A DNA stretch of 15,021 nt, from assembly GCA_963623875.1 (NCBI GenBank), contig CAVFNL010000028.1, forward strand, positions 1-15,021, given 5' to 3'. Both the position numbers and the translations under genes were made by a program. The DNA is from UBA3206 sp963623875. Its GTDB lineage: Bacteria; Bacillota_I; Bacilli_A; Acholeplasmatales; Anaeroplasmataceae. The notes under the pieces are model-generated. The model saw nothing but the letters and a program-made list of their open reading frames with translations. It was not told where the DNA came from and searched no databases. Of this stretch, positions 1 to 6,011 are shown piece after piece. Positions within the stretch are counted from its first letter, which is position 1; each line of letters opens with the position of its first letter.

Positions 1-1
1 T

Positions 2-220
2 ACCACCTTATACAAATTTATTATATCAAATGTCACTGTAAATGTCACTGTAAATCACAAAATTATTTGTCAACTAATTTTAATCCTTATAACTATAAAT
101 CCATTATTATTTACATATTTTCCTATTGCACCTCTGGTAACACTCGGTGAACCTGCTGTAAAGCGCATGATTTTGCATTTCACTGCATTCGTGGAAACTA
201 AAAATATCGTTTGGTATTAG
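2..220 (+). pseudogene. Open frame entering from the left edge, remnant of unknown origin
   Basis: A frame with no stop runs from the left edge to TAG at 218-220 (72 codons), long for such AT-rich DNA. The last third (about 121-197) is clearly richer in G+C than its surroundings and reads VTLGEPAVKRMILHF then TAFVET. I do not recognise a family. The minus strand of the same island is also open over about 50 codons, so the coding strand is uncertain. It may be the 3' end of a gene starting outside the window, or the edge of a degraded mobile element. No Shine-Dalgarno site is visible because the start would lie outside. Confidence 0.22.
31..54. repeat. Two tandem copies of a 12-bp unit
   Basis: TGTCACTGTAAA occurs twice back to back (31-42 and 43-54), followed by a partial third match (TCACAAA). 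Within the plus open frame it would encode a repeated NVTV. It may be simple slippage duplication. Confidence 0.6.
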
Positions 221-238
221 TTTATGAATTATAACTTA

Positions 239-397
239 TTATCTATTTTGAATATTCGAATCATTTTTTTGCTTCTCTATTTCATTGATGAATTGCAAAA
301 TTAAAGTGAATACTTGAGGGGGGTATCGCTTAAGTTTTTTGATAATAAATATCCATTTTTTTTTACAATAGAAATAGACTTTATCATTAATGTTAAT
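239..397 (-). pseudogene. Short start-less coding remnant
   Basis: On the minus strand, 52 codons are open between a TGA (398-400) and a TAA (239-241). There is no ATG and no Shine-Dalgarno site. The translation looks protein-like: KRYPPQVFTLILQFINEIEK near residues 20-39, with an amphipathic helix and a basic N-terminal part. I cannot assign a family. A small decayed gene fragment is the simplest reading. With the 2-220 remnant it makes the whole left 459 bases a gene-free stretch holding only fragments. The coding interpretation is weak. Confidence 0.22.
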
Positions 398-459
398 TCA
401 ATAAAAAATATTTTTTTAAATGACACACAACATCTTTAAGATTCAAACACGAAATAGTT

Positions 460-840
460 TTATTTGCAAGTTTCATATATTATACAAGCAATACAAAAAT
501 ATATTAATATTATGTAAATAGATAATAACATGAATGCAATAAATGATTTTATTTTTGAATGGCCGCAATTTTCAATAATTTTATTACCACATCTAAGTAT
601 TACGTTTTTTTCATCATCATATTCAACTTTTAAAACCTCATCTTCTTCAATGCAACTTAAATCATAATAACAACTATATTCAAAAGTTTCAACACCAATC
701 AAGGAAGCAATAAGATAAACTATTAATAATATAGGAAAAAATATAATTGTTATTACAGTTTTTCTTTTAGTTACAAATGAAGTATTAACCAACTCTAAAC
801 GTTTAGCTGAATTCTTTAAGCAAAGATTACGTTCTTGCAT
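460..840 (-). CDS. Small two-TM membrane protein of unknown function, possibly 5'-truncated
   Basis: The product is 126 aa if it starts at the ATG at 840. It has two hydrophobic segments (about residues 29-49 and 102-122). They flank a roughly 50-residue acidic loop with cysteines (SCYYDLSC, LRCGNK, ENCG) that could be exported and form disulfides. I do not recognise the family. The start is doubtful: no Shine-Dalgarno site precedes 840, and the frame stays open upstream to a TGA at 946-948, adding 35 codons but no ATG. Its upstream side runs straight into the GNAT stub at 939-1013. The gene may therefore have lost its true 5' end by recombination and could be inactive. No terminator is seen after its stop. 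Confidence 0.5.
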   Translation of the reverse strand: MQERNLCLKNSAKRLELVNTSFVTKRKTVITIIFFPILLIVYLIASLIGVETFEYSCYYDLSCIEEDEVLKVEYDDEKNVILRCGNKIIENCGHSKIKSFIAFMLLSIYIILIYFCIACIIYETCK

Positions 841-938
841 CGAATCTAAATGAATATATTTATCATTTTCAATCTTAAATTTATATTGCTTGTAGGATAT
901 ACTCTTCTTACCAATCCTATAGAAATTTCTTTTCGTTC

Positions 939-1013
939 TTATTTTTCAATAATCAAATCATATATTTCTTCAATAGATGAAATATCATCTATATTAGCTT
1001 TTCTAATATGCAT
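939..1013 (-). pseudogene. N-terminal stub of a GNAT acetyltransferase
   Basis: An excellent Shine-Dalgarno site (AAAGGAG, 1019-1025) lies 5 nt before ATG at 1013 and overlaps the stop codon of the choloylglycine hydrolase gene. This is the layout of a real downstream operon gene. The reading begins MHIRKANIDDISSIEEIYD, the typical beta1-alpha1 start of GNAT acetyltransferases, resembling the intact GNAT at 3843 (MEIRRSNTDDINEILNIFE). It stops at TAA 939-941 after 24 codons, so all acetyl-CoA-binding motifs are missing. The sequence beyond continues in another frame as the membrane protein at 460-840. I read this as a truncated gene joined to unrelated sequence. Confidence 0.5.
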
Positions 1014-1023
1014 AATTTCTCCT

Positions 1024-1986
1024 TTAATTTTGACTTTTAAATTCACATTTTAATAAATCATATTCAATCATTGCACTAGAATCTAAATTTTCACCTCTAA
1101 GATGTACTGCACTAACATTTGTATTATCATATGTTTTATAATAATATATTCCTTCGCATAAATTCATACATGATGTATATATTGTTATTTCATATTCATC
1201 ATCTATTTTACATAAACCTCTAGTTTGTGATACTGTTTCTAAAATATGAAAAAATTGATTAACACTAGATATTTCGTCATCTTTTGATTTTGAAAAATAT
1301 GATGCAAATACAACTCTTATAAATCTACTTTGACTGCTTAAATCGCCTGGAAGACCAAATGATCCCATACCACGCGAATAAAATTTATCATCAAATTTAA
1401 AATTACAATCTAAATCTTTATTGGATAATCCCTTGTATTTATTTAATGATTCTAATTGATAATTAAATGGTGGATTATTAGTAAGGCAACCTGTCTTATT
1501 ATCATATATATGCACACCATCATGCATAAATTCTACAACTATACATTCATTTTTATCTTTTAAAATATAATGAAGACTTGCGCATGGATATGCATCACTA
1601 TACCTAGTATCACAAACATTAATTTTCTTTATTTTTTCTTTTGCTTCAAAAACATTTTTACAATTAACTAATATATAGGAAATAAATTCAAATTGACAAA
1701 CATTTTCTTTCCCATCTTCTACCTTGTTATAATGAGCATTACCAACAAAATTAAGCCCTGCCATTCCAAGCCCTTTTTCATTCATTGCGTCATAATACAT
1801 TGGATAATCCTCGCTTACATGTGCCATTCCTATTATTGCATAGTGATTCTCATTTATACCTAAATATCTAAAATTAAAAGGATAATTCCTCGGTGTTATT
1901 ACTACATTTTCTCCATATGACATTTCATAGTCTAGTGTTCTTCCGAAATATGTATTTAATGTTTTATAAGATGCGGCTGTACACAT
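1024..1986 (-). CDS. Choloylglycine hydrolase family protein (bile salt hydrolase / penicillin V acylase type)
   Basis: A 320-residue Ntn-hydrolase of the choloylglycine hydrolase family, which cleaves amide bonds in glycine/taurine bile-salt conjugates, penicillin V or other N-acyl amides. Removal of Met1 exposes the nucleophile Cys2 (MCTAASY). Other family active-site residues are in place: Arg16 and Asp19 in YFGRTLDYE, Asn79 in GLGMAGLNF, Asn170/171 in LTNNPPFNYQ, and Arg221 in GLPGDLSSQSRFIR, the bile-salt-hydrolase-like signature. Length matches the family (about 315-330), and no signal peptide means a cytoplasmic enzyme. A GAAGTGAT Shine-Dalgarno site lies 3 nt before the ATG. The gene starts 24 nt after the amidohydrolase stop, so they are probably cotranscribed. 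Whether bile salts are the true substrate cannot be settled from sequence. Confidence 0.9.
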   Translation of the reverse strand: MCTAASYKTLNTYFGRTLDYEMSYGENVVITPRNYPFNFRYLGINENHYAIIGMAHVSEDYPMYYDAMNEKGLGMAGLNFVGNAHYNKVEDGKENVCQFEFISYILVNCKNVFEAKEKIKKINVCDTRYSDAYPCASLHYILKDKNECIVVEFMHDGVHIYDNKTGCLTNNPPFNYQLESLNKYKGLSNKDLDCNFKFDDKFYSRGMGSFGLPGDLSSQSRFIRVVFASYFSKSKDDEISSVNQFFHILETVSQTRGLCKIDDEYEITIYTSCMNLCEGIYYYKTYDNTNVSAVHLRGENLDSSAMIEYDLLKCEFKSQN

Positions 1987-2010
1987 AATATCACTTCTTT
2001 CTTATATATT

Positions 2011-3270
2011 TTATGCTATGGTATCTAACATTTTATCTATATTTTTATATTTCTTAACCTTTTTATAAGATATTCTACCTTTATATATTACACAATCTAA
2101 ATTTCCTAACGCTTTTAAGTTTAAAAGTGGATTTGATTGACAAACAATTAAATCTGCCGATTTATTTGCCTCAATTGTCCCACTAATACTATCTATACCA
2201 AGAATTTTGGCATTAACAGCAGTTGCCATATTTATCGCATCAAGTGCACTTACACTTAAAAATTTATTTGCGTATACTAATTCTCTATACATATCATAAT
2301 GTGTTACAAAAGGACATGCAGTATCAGTACCAAGCCCTACTACAATACCTTCTTCAAGACATGCTTTTGCACAGTCTATGATACCATCAAAGACAACTTT
2401 CGCATTAAATTGTTGTTCTTCACTTAAATGCAAAATATTTCTGTCTAAAAAACTCATTGGTGCGGCAGGTGAGATAGTACAGACAAGTTGGGCTTTAGTC
2501 TGCTTAAAAAGATCTATTATTTCCTTATCCACTTTAGCACCATGTTCAATAGTGTCAACACCATTTCTTAAAGCTACCCTTACGCCTTCTGTTGATTCAA
2601 CGTGAGCCGCAACTTTCAAATTATGTTTATGTGCATAATCGCAAATATACTTAACTTCCGAATCGTTCATTCTTAATTCTCCAGGTTCACCTTTTTTTGT
2701 TGCATCTAAAACTCCACCTGTAATCATTATTTTAATCAGATCAACCTTATTTTTAATAAGTTCATCTAAAAGTGCTTTAAATTCATCATTATTATGCCCT
2801 ATTTTAGCAACTGTTCCAGCCATATGACCTTTTGGTACTGTTATTGCATAATCACTAGACAATATTCTTGGGCCTTGTATACTTAATTCATCTTTAATTT
2901 CTGAATCCATATGTTCAAGTCCCCCGACTAAACGAATAGTTGTAGTTCCAGATAAAATTTCTGTTTTTGCGTAGTTTTTGCACATACCTTTTACAATTTT
3001 TCTTACTATCTTATGCTTAAGTAGCTTACCAACATATTCTTCATCATGCTTCTTCTTAGATGGCTTACCAGAGCCTGGTAAATGTACATGTGCATTAATA
3101 AGACCTGGTAAAACATATTTACCTTTTAAATTTATTTCTTTATCCACATCTAAAATATCATCTTTAGATACTAAGGCTATTTTATCATCTTCTATTAAAA
3201 TATTTCCCTTAAACATCTCTTCATTTTTTACACCTGTTATAATATTACAATTCTTAAGTACGTATTTCAC
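2011..3270 (-). CDS. Metal-dependent amidohydrolase, imidazolonepropionase-related
   Basis: A 419-residue cytoplasmic amidohydrolase of the COG1228 type (imidazolonepropionase / prolidase-like). The binuclear metal site of this superfamily is visible: HVH (61, 63) in GLINAHVHLPG, a candidate carboxylated Lys180 in DLIKIMITGG, His223 in AAHVEST, His243 in TIEHG, and Asp316 in GLGTDTACP. The C-terminal small beta domain closes with SADLIVCQSNPL. I chose the GTG at 3270 because AAAGGA lies 9 nt upstream. The longer frame back to 3345 would translate the preceding terminator hairpin and create a false hydrophobic N-terminus. The substrate is unknown: members act on cyclic amides, N-acyl amino acids or dipeptides. 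Pairing with the downstream choloylglycine hydrolase suggests a shared amide-breakdown role, which is inference. Confidence 0.88.
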   Translation of the reverse strand: MKYVLKNCNIITGVKNEEMFKGNILIEDDKIALVSKDDILDVDKEINLKGKYVLPGLINAHVHLPGSGKPSKKKHDEEYVGKLLKHKIVRKIVKGMCKNYAKTEILSGTTTIRLVGGLEHMDSEIKDELSIQGPRILSSDYAITVPKGHMAGTVAKIGHNNDEFKALLDELIKNKVDLIKIMITGGVLDATKKGEPGELRMNDSEVKYICDYAHKHNLKVAAHVESTEGVRVALRNGVDTIEHGAKVDKEIIDLFKQTKAQLVCTISPAAPMSFLDRNILHLSEEQQFNAKVVFDGIIDCAKACLEEGIVVGLGTDTACPFVTHYDMYRELVYANKFLSVSALDAINMATAVNAKILGIDSISGTIEANKSADLIVCQSNPLLNLKALGNLDCVIYKGRISYKKVKKYKNIDKMLDTIA

Positions 3271-3298
3271 AATATCAAATCCTTTCACTATTAAAATT

Positions 3299-3327
3299 AT
3301 TATAAAAAAAATGAACTGATAAATCAA
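3299..3327 (-). promoter_or_regulatory. Predicted promoter of the amidohydrolase operon, inside the terminator
   Basis: TTGATT (3322-3327) and TATAAT (3299-3304) are separated by exactly 17 nt. The -10 box lies 12 nt upstream of the amidohydrolase Shine-Dalgarno site. The -35 box is in the hairpin arm and the -10 box begins in the U-tract of the terminator at 3304-3333. Confidence 0.5.
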
Positions 3328-3333
3328 TTCATT
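3304..3333 (-). terminator. Intrinsic terminator of the GNAT gene
   Basis: On the minus strand, AATGAA..TTCATT (6 bp) plus, after one mismatch, a 4-bp inner stem form a hairpin followed by seven T. It lies 21 nt after the GNAT stop codon. The stem is AT-rich, so termination may be leaky. Confidence 0.65.
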
Positions 3334-3354
3334 ATAAAATAACACAATTTGTTT

Positions 3355-3843
3355 TTAATCATTATACCAATCATACGCAATTCGTGCACTACCATCTTCA
3401 ACAAAGATATTACCACATTCTTTAAAACCATATTTTAGTATTGCTTTTTGCATAGTAATATTATCCTTGTGTGTATCAATTCTAACATAATCTATTTTTG
3501 AAGTACAGAAATCAAAACAAGCTTTTGCGATTCCTTTCTTCTTGCCAGAAGATGCTAATCTATGAATCGTCCCATAAGGTATGTTTTTGCGCCAAGAACC
3601 ATTTATTATATTTTTATAATTTTCTTCTTCCCCTATAATAAATGTGAATACACCAACAATTTCATTATTAGAGGTTATAACATAACTATTATTGTTATTT
3701 ATATCGTCTAAAATACTATCTACTCTAGGATATTTTTTGTTCCACTGCCTATTATTCCCGTGTTCTATCATATATTGCTTTGCAACTTCAAAAATATTTA
3801 AGATTTCATTTATATCATCAGTATTACTTCTTCTAATTTCCAT
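3355..3843 (-). CDS. GNAT-family N-acetyltransferase
   Basis: A 162-residue protein with GNAT topology. The beta1-alpha1 start (MEIRRSNTDDINEILNIFE) is followed by an alpha2 segment, a central strand at IVGVFTFIIGEE (62-73), and motif A at GTIHRLASSGKKKGIAKACF (91-110), whose basic KKKGIA stretch is the pyrophosphate-binding loop for acetyl-CoA. Motif B is YVRIDTHKDNITMQKAILKYGF (119-140, interrupted here only by position), ending in the usual GF. The acceptor substrate is unknown; relatives act on small amines, peptides or protein N-termini. The ATG at 3843 has a Shine-Dalgarno site AAGAGG about 13 nt upstream, a little far. A promoter (3898-3925) and a terminator (3304-3333) make it monocistronic. 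Confidence 0.85.
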   Translation of the reverse strand: MEIRRSNTDDINEILNIFEVAKQYMIEHGNNRQWNKKYPRVDSILDDINNNNSYVITSNNEIVGVFTFIIGEEENYKNIINGSWRKNIPYGTIHRLASSGKKKGIAKACFDFCTSKIDYVRIDTHKDNITMQKAILKYGFKECGNIFVEDGSARIAYDWYND

Positions 3844-3897
3844 TTCAATTAATACACCTCTTACAAATAAAAAAAGTTCTCATACAAATTATTATAC

Positions 3898-3925
3898 ATT
3901 ATAATACGCCTCTTAGAAAATGCAA
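3898..3925 (-). promoter_or_regulatory. Predicted promoter of the GNAT gene
   Basis: TTGCAT (3920-3925) and a perfect TATAAT (3898-3903) are spaced 16 nt. A second TATAAT lies at 3891-3896. The leader before the ATG would be about 45-50 nt. Confidence 0.6.
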
Positions 3926-4064
3926 GTTTTGTATTTAAGGGATAACAAAAAACATTTACAAAAAAAGTACACCAAATAACAATTTTCATCAATTTAAGAC
4001 ATTAATATTTAAAAAATTATAACTATGATTTTATATACTAAAGTTATTTAATTATTATTAAGCA

Positions 4065-4099
4065 TAAAAAAACTCACAAGAATTTAGTCTTGTAAGTTT
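4065..4099 (-). terminator. Intrinsic terminator of the BspA-like gene
   Basis: On the minus strand a 12-bp stem (AAACTTACAAGA with TCTTGTGAGTTT, one G-T pair) encloses a 6-nt loop. A run of T follows (4065-4069). It lies 8 nt after the stop codon. This is one of the strongest terminators in the window. Confidence 0.9.
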
Positions 4100-4107
4100 T
4101 ACTTTTA

Positions 4108-5532
4108 TTAAGCAAATATATACGCTGTTGGAACTCCATCCACATAATGCCAATATTTTAATGTATAATCAGTTACTTCAGCAGTTTCACTATAATAATA
4201 TTTTGTTACGCTATTAATTATGCCATCTGAACTATCTATACTTATAGCATCCCATTCAGTTTTTGTTCCTTTATAGTAAACGGCTGTCAAACTTTCACAA
4301 TAATTAAACGCAATATAGCCTATACTAGTTACTGTCTTAGGAATTACTATACTTGTTAGGCCAGCACATTTACAGAATGCAGCTTCCCCTATTCTTGTAA
4401 CACCATCAGGGATAGTCACACTTGTAAGACCACTACATCCATAGAATGCACTATTTCCTATACTTGTAACTCCTTCAGAAATTGTAATGCTTGTAATGCT
4501 ACTACATCTTATAAATGCATAATCAGGAATAGCTGTTATTCCACTTGGTATTACAACTTCTTTTAATAAACTATATTTAGAACCATTATATTCTTCCGTT
4601 CCATTTTCATCTTTTATATAAAAATATTTAAAATCAATATTTGTATTTGGTCTAGCATCTTCGCCACATTCAATGCTTAACCAATCTTTTATTGTTCCAT
4701 CATAATATAATGTAGTAAGGCTCCAACATCCAGAGAATGCACTTTCTACTATGCTTGTTACACTATTTGGTATTACAACACTTGCAATACTAGTACATAA
4801 TCGGAATGCACCCATACCTATACTTGTTACACTATTTGGCATTACAACGCTTGTTAAAGTTTCATTTTCATAGAATGCTTCACTTTTTATTCCTGTTACA
4901 TCTTTTCCCTCATATGTTGATGGGATAACAATATCAGTATCAGTACAAGTACCAATTCCTGAAACAAGGTAAGATGCTCCGTCACTACTTAAAGTGTATT
5001 CAAGACCTTTACTAAAGTATTTAACCTCTACACTTGTCTTATCTGCTATTTCAGTTGTTCCTGCCGCATCACTAAAATATTTACCACATCCAGAACATAA
5101 CCAATATTCAATATTACCTTTTGTAGCATGTGTCGCATCAACTGCTTCATGATGAACAAGCGAATGTGTATGTGGTATTACTGCAATTTCTGCAGTATCA
5201 ACATAGCTACAAACACTACATACTCTCTTCTTACTTCCTTTAGTAGTCTCAGTAGCTTCTGTTACTATAACCCAATCACCATATGTATGCGCTGCTAAAT
5301 CCTTTTTCTTATCATGCTCACATGTAGCTTGATGCCAGTGGTTTGTCTCATCACTAGACCACGCAGAATCATATTTGTGATTATGTCCATTACATGTTGC
5401 TAAACATATTATTAGAATAATTACAATTATTCCTGCAAGTATAGCGGACGCAATCTTTGTCCAAAAATAATTATTCTTTTTAAATGTATTTTTTGTCTTA
5501 GTCCAAAAACTTTCTTTTTCATTTGGTTCCAT
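4108..5532 (-). CDS. Membrane-anchored BspA-type leucine-rich repeat surface protein
   Basis: The 474-residue product has a short basic cytoplasmic tail, one TM segment (about 26-46, IASAILAGIIVIILIICLA) and a long exposed C-terminal part. Residues about 50-165 hold two Cys/His-rich modules (NHWHQATCEH, RVCSVCSY; EYWLCSGCGKYF) of the kind seen in many Firmicute BspA-like proteins. Then come seven LRR_5 repeats of 23 residues, in blocks of three and four (pattern VTSIGxxAFxxCxxLTSVxIPxx). Each block ends in a YYxGT..W..I motif. The C-terminus YWHYVDGVP is typical of the family. BspA-like proteins mediate adhesion to host or bacterial partners. I start at ATG 5532, not ATG 5541, because AAGGAG lies 9 nt from the former and directly abuts the latter. 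The promoter has a T13 spacer. Confidence 0.88.
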   Translation of the reverse strand: MEPNEKESFWTKTKNTFKKNNYFWTKIASAILAGIIVIILIICLATCNGHNHKYDSAWSSDETNHWHQATCEHDKKKDLAAHTYGDWVIVTEATETTKGSKKRVCSVCSYVDTAEIAVIPHTHSLVHHEAVDATHATKGNIEYWLCSGCGKYFSDAAGTTEIADKTSVEVKYFSKGLEYTLSSDGASYLVSGIGTCTDTDIVIPSTYEGKDVTGIKSEAFYENETLTSVVMPNSVTSIGMGAFRLCTSIASVVIPNSVTSIVESAFSGCWSLTTLYYDGTIKDWLSIECGEDARPNTNIDFKYFYIKDENGTEEYNGSKYSLLKEVVIPSGITAIPDYAFIRCSSITSITISEGVTSIGNSAFYGCSGLTSVTIPDGVTRIGEAAFCKCAGLTSIVIPKTVTSIGYIAFNYCESLTAVYYKGTKTEWDAISIDSSDGIINSVTKYYYSETAEVTDYTLKYWHYVDGVPTAYIFA

Positions 5533-5555
5533 AAAAATCATCTCCTTATGCTTTT

Positions 5556-5582
5556 ATTTTAATTCAAAAAAAAAAAAAGCAA
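5556..5582 (-). promoter_or_regulatory. Predicted BspA-gene promoter with a T13 run in the spacer
   Basis: TTGCTT (5577-5582) and TAAAAT (5556-5561) are separated by 15 nt, 11 of which belong to a 13-T run (5566-5578 as A on the plus strand). The -10 box is 7 nt from the Shine-Dalgarno site AAGGAG. This matches the short leaders of other genes here. One to three extra T would give 16-18 nt spacing. AT-richness makes chance matches easy. No other clear promoter was found in 5583-5783, where I see only AT-rich sequence and a small 7-bp hairpin (GATTATT/AATAATC). Confidence 0.4.
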
Positions 5583-5783
5583 TTTTTAAAGGATTATTTA
5601 TAAAATAATCTTACTGATTTTTTAAAATATTGGACTGAACATGTAAAAGTGTATATATTTAAAAGGCGATTCTATAGATTCTAATAATATTTCTTATATA
5701 CTTTTTATATAATTAAAAGATAACTTATAAGCATTTATTCTCTAAGTGACACAAATTATGTTTAACTTTATTATAATTTACAT

Positions 5784-5812
5784 AAAAAAAGTCCGATACT
5801 ATAGTATCGAAC
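5784..5812 (-). terminator. Intrinsic terminator of tRNA-Glu
   Basis: An 11-bp near-perfect palindrome (core CGATACTATAGTATCG, 5791-5812) is followed on the minus strand by seven T (5784-5790). It lies 16 nt after the tRNA CCA end. Confidence 0.85.
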
Positions 5813-5828
5813 ATAATTATTACTAAAC

Positions 5829-5903
5829 TGGTAGTCGAACCGGGAATCGAACCCGGGATTGGACCTTGAGAGGGTCCCGTCTTAACCTCTTGACCATTCG
5901 ACC
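5829..5903 (-). tRNA. tRNA-Glu (anticodon CTC), CCA encoded
   Basis: A full cloverleaf folds on the minus strand: acceptor GGTCGAA/TTCGACT (7 bp, first pair G-T), D arm GTC-AAGAGGTTAA-GAC, anticodon arm GGACC-CTCTCAA-GGTCC, 4-nt variable loop, T arm CCGGG-TTCGATT-CCCGG, discriminator A and encoded CCA (5829-5831). The loop gives anticodon CTC, reading GAG. The mature body without CCA is 72 nt. It is charged by GltX, whose gene lies immediately upstream, but it has its own promoter and terminator. Confidence 0.96.
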
Positions 5904-5919
5904 ATAAGTCAACAAGTGT

Positions 5920-5948
5920 ATTCTACTATACCAATTATATTTTGTCAA
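5920..5948 (-). promoter_or_regulatory. Consensus promoter of tRNA-Glu
   Basis: A perfect TTGACA (5943-5948) and TAGAAT (5920-5925) with 17-nt spacing. The likely start is about 5912, some 9 nt before the mature tRNA. An 8-bp inverted repeat (CAAACCTT/AAGGTTTG, 5946-5969) overlaps the -35 box. It could be an operator or a second gltX terminator stem. Confidence 0.85.
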
Positions 5949-5970
5949 ACCTTTTTTCGCTAAGGTTTGC

Positions 5971-6003
5971 AAAAAAGACTCTTACTTTTATAAAATAAGA
6001 GCC
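5971..6003 (-). terminator. Intrinsic terminator of the gltX operon
   Basis: GGCTCTTA pairs with TAAGAGTC (one G-T), followed by six T on the minus strand. It starts 8 nt after the gltX stop. It separates gltX transcription from the tRNA promoter. Confidence 0.85.
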
Positions 6004-6011
6004 ACTTGTAA

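Noticed and set aside
312..340. Hairpin ACTTGAG/CTTAAGT followed by T on the plus strand
   Set aside because: It is a weak 7-bp stem with a large G-rich loop, no plus-strand gene clearly ends there, and it lies within the minus-strand coding remnant.
850..1053. Hydrophobic 67-codon plus-strand frame
   Set aside because: It lies opposite the GNAT stub and the end of the choloylglycine hydrolase gene, has no Shine-Dalgarno site, and its hydrophobicity is expected from the antisense of AT-rich coding sequence.
3271..3345. Longer amidohydrolase start giving an N-terminal membrane segment
   Set aside because: The extension translates the terminator hairpin and promoter. GTG 3270 has a well-placed Shine-Dalgarno site and gives the normal family N-terminus.
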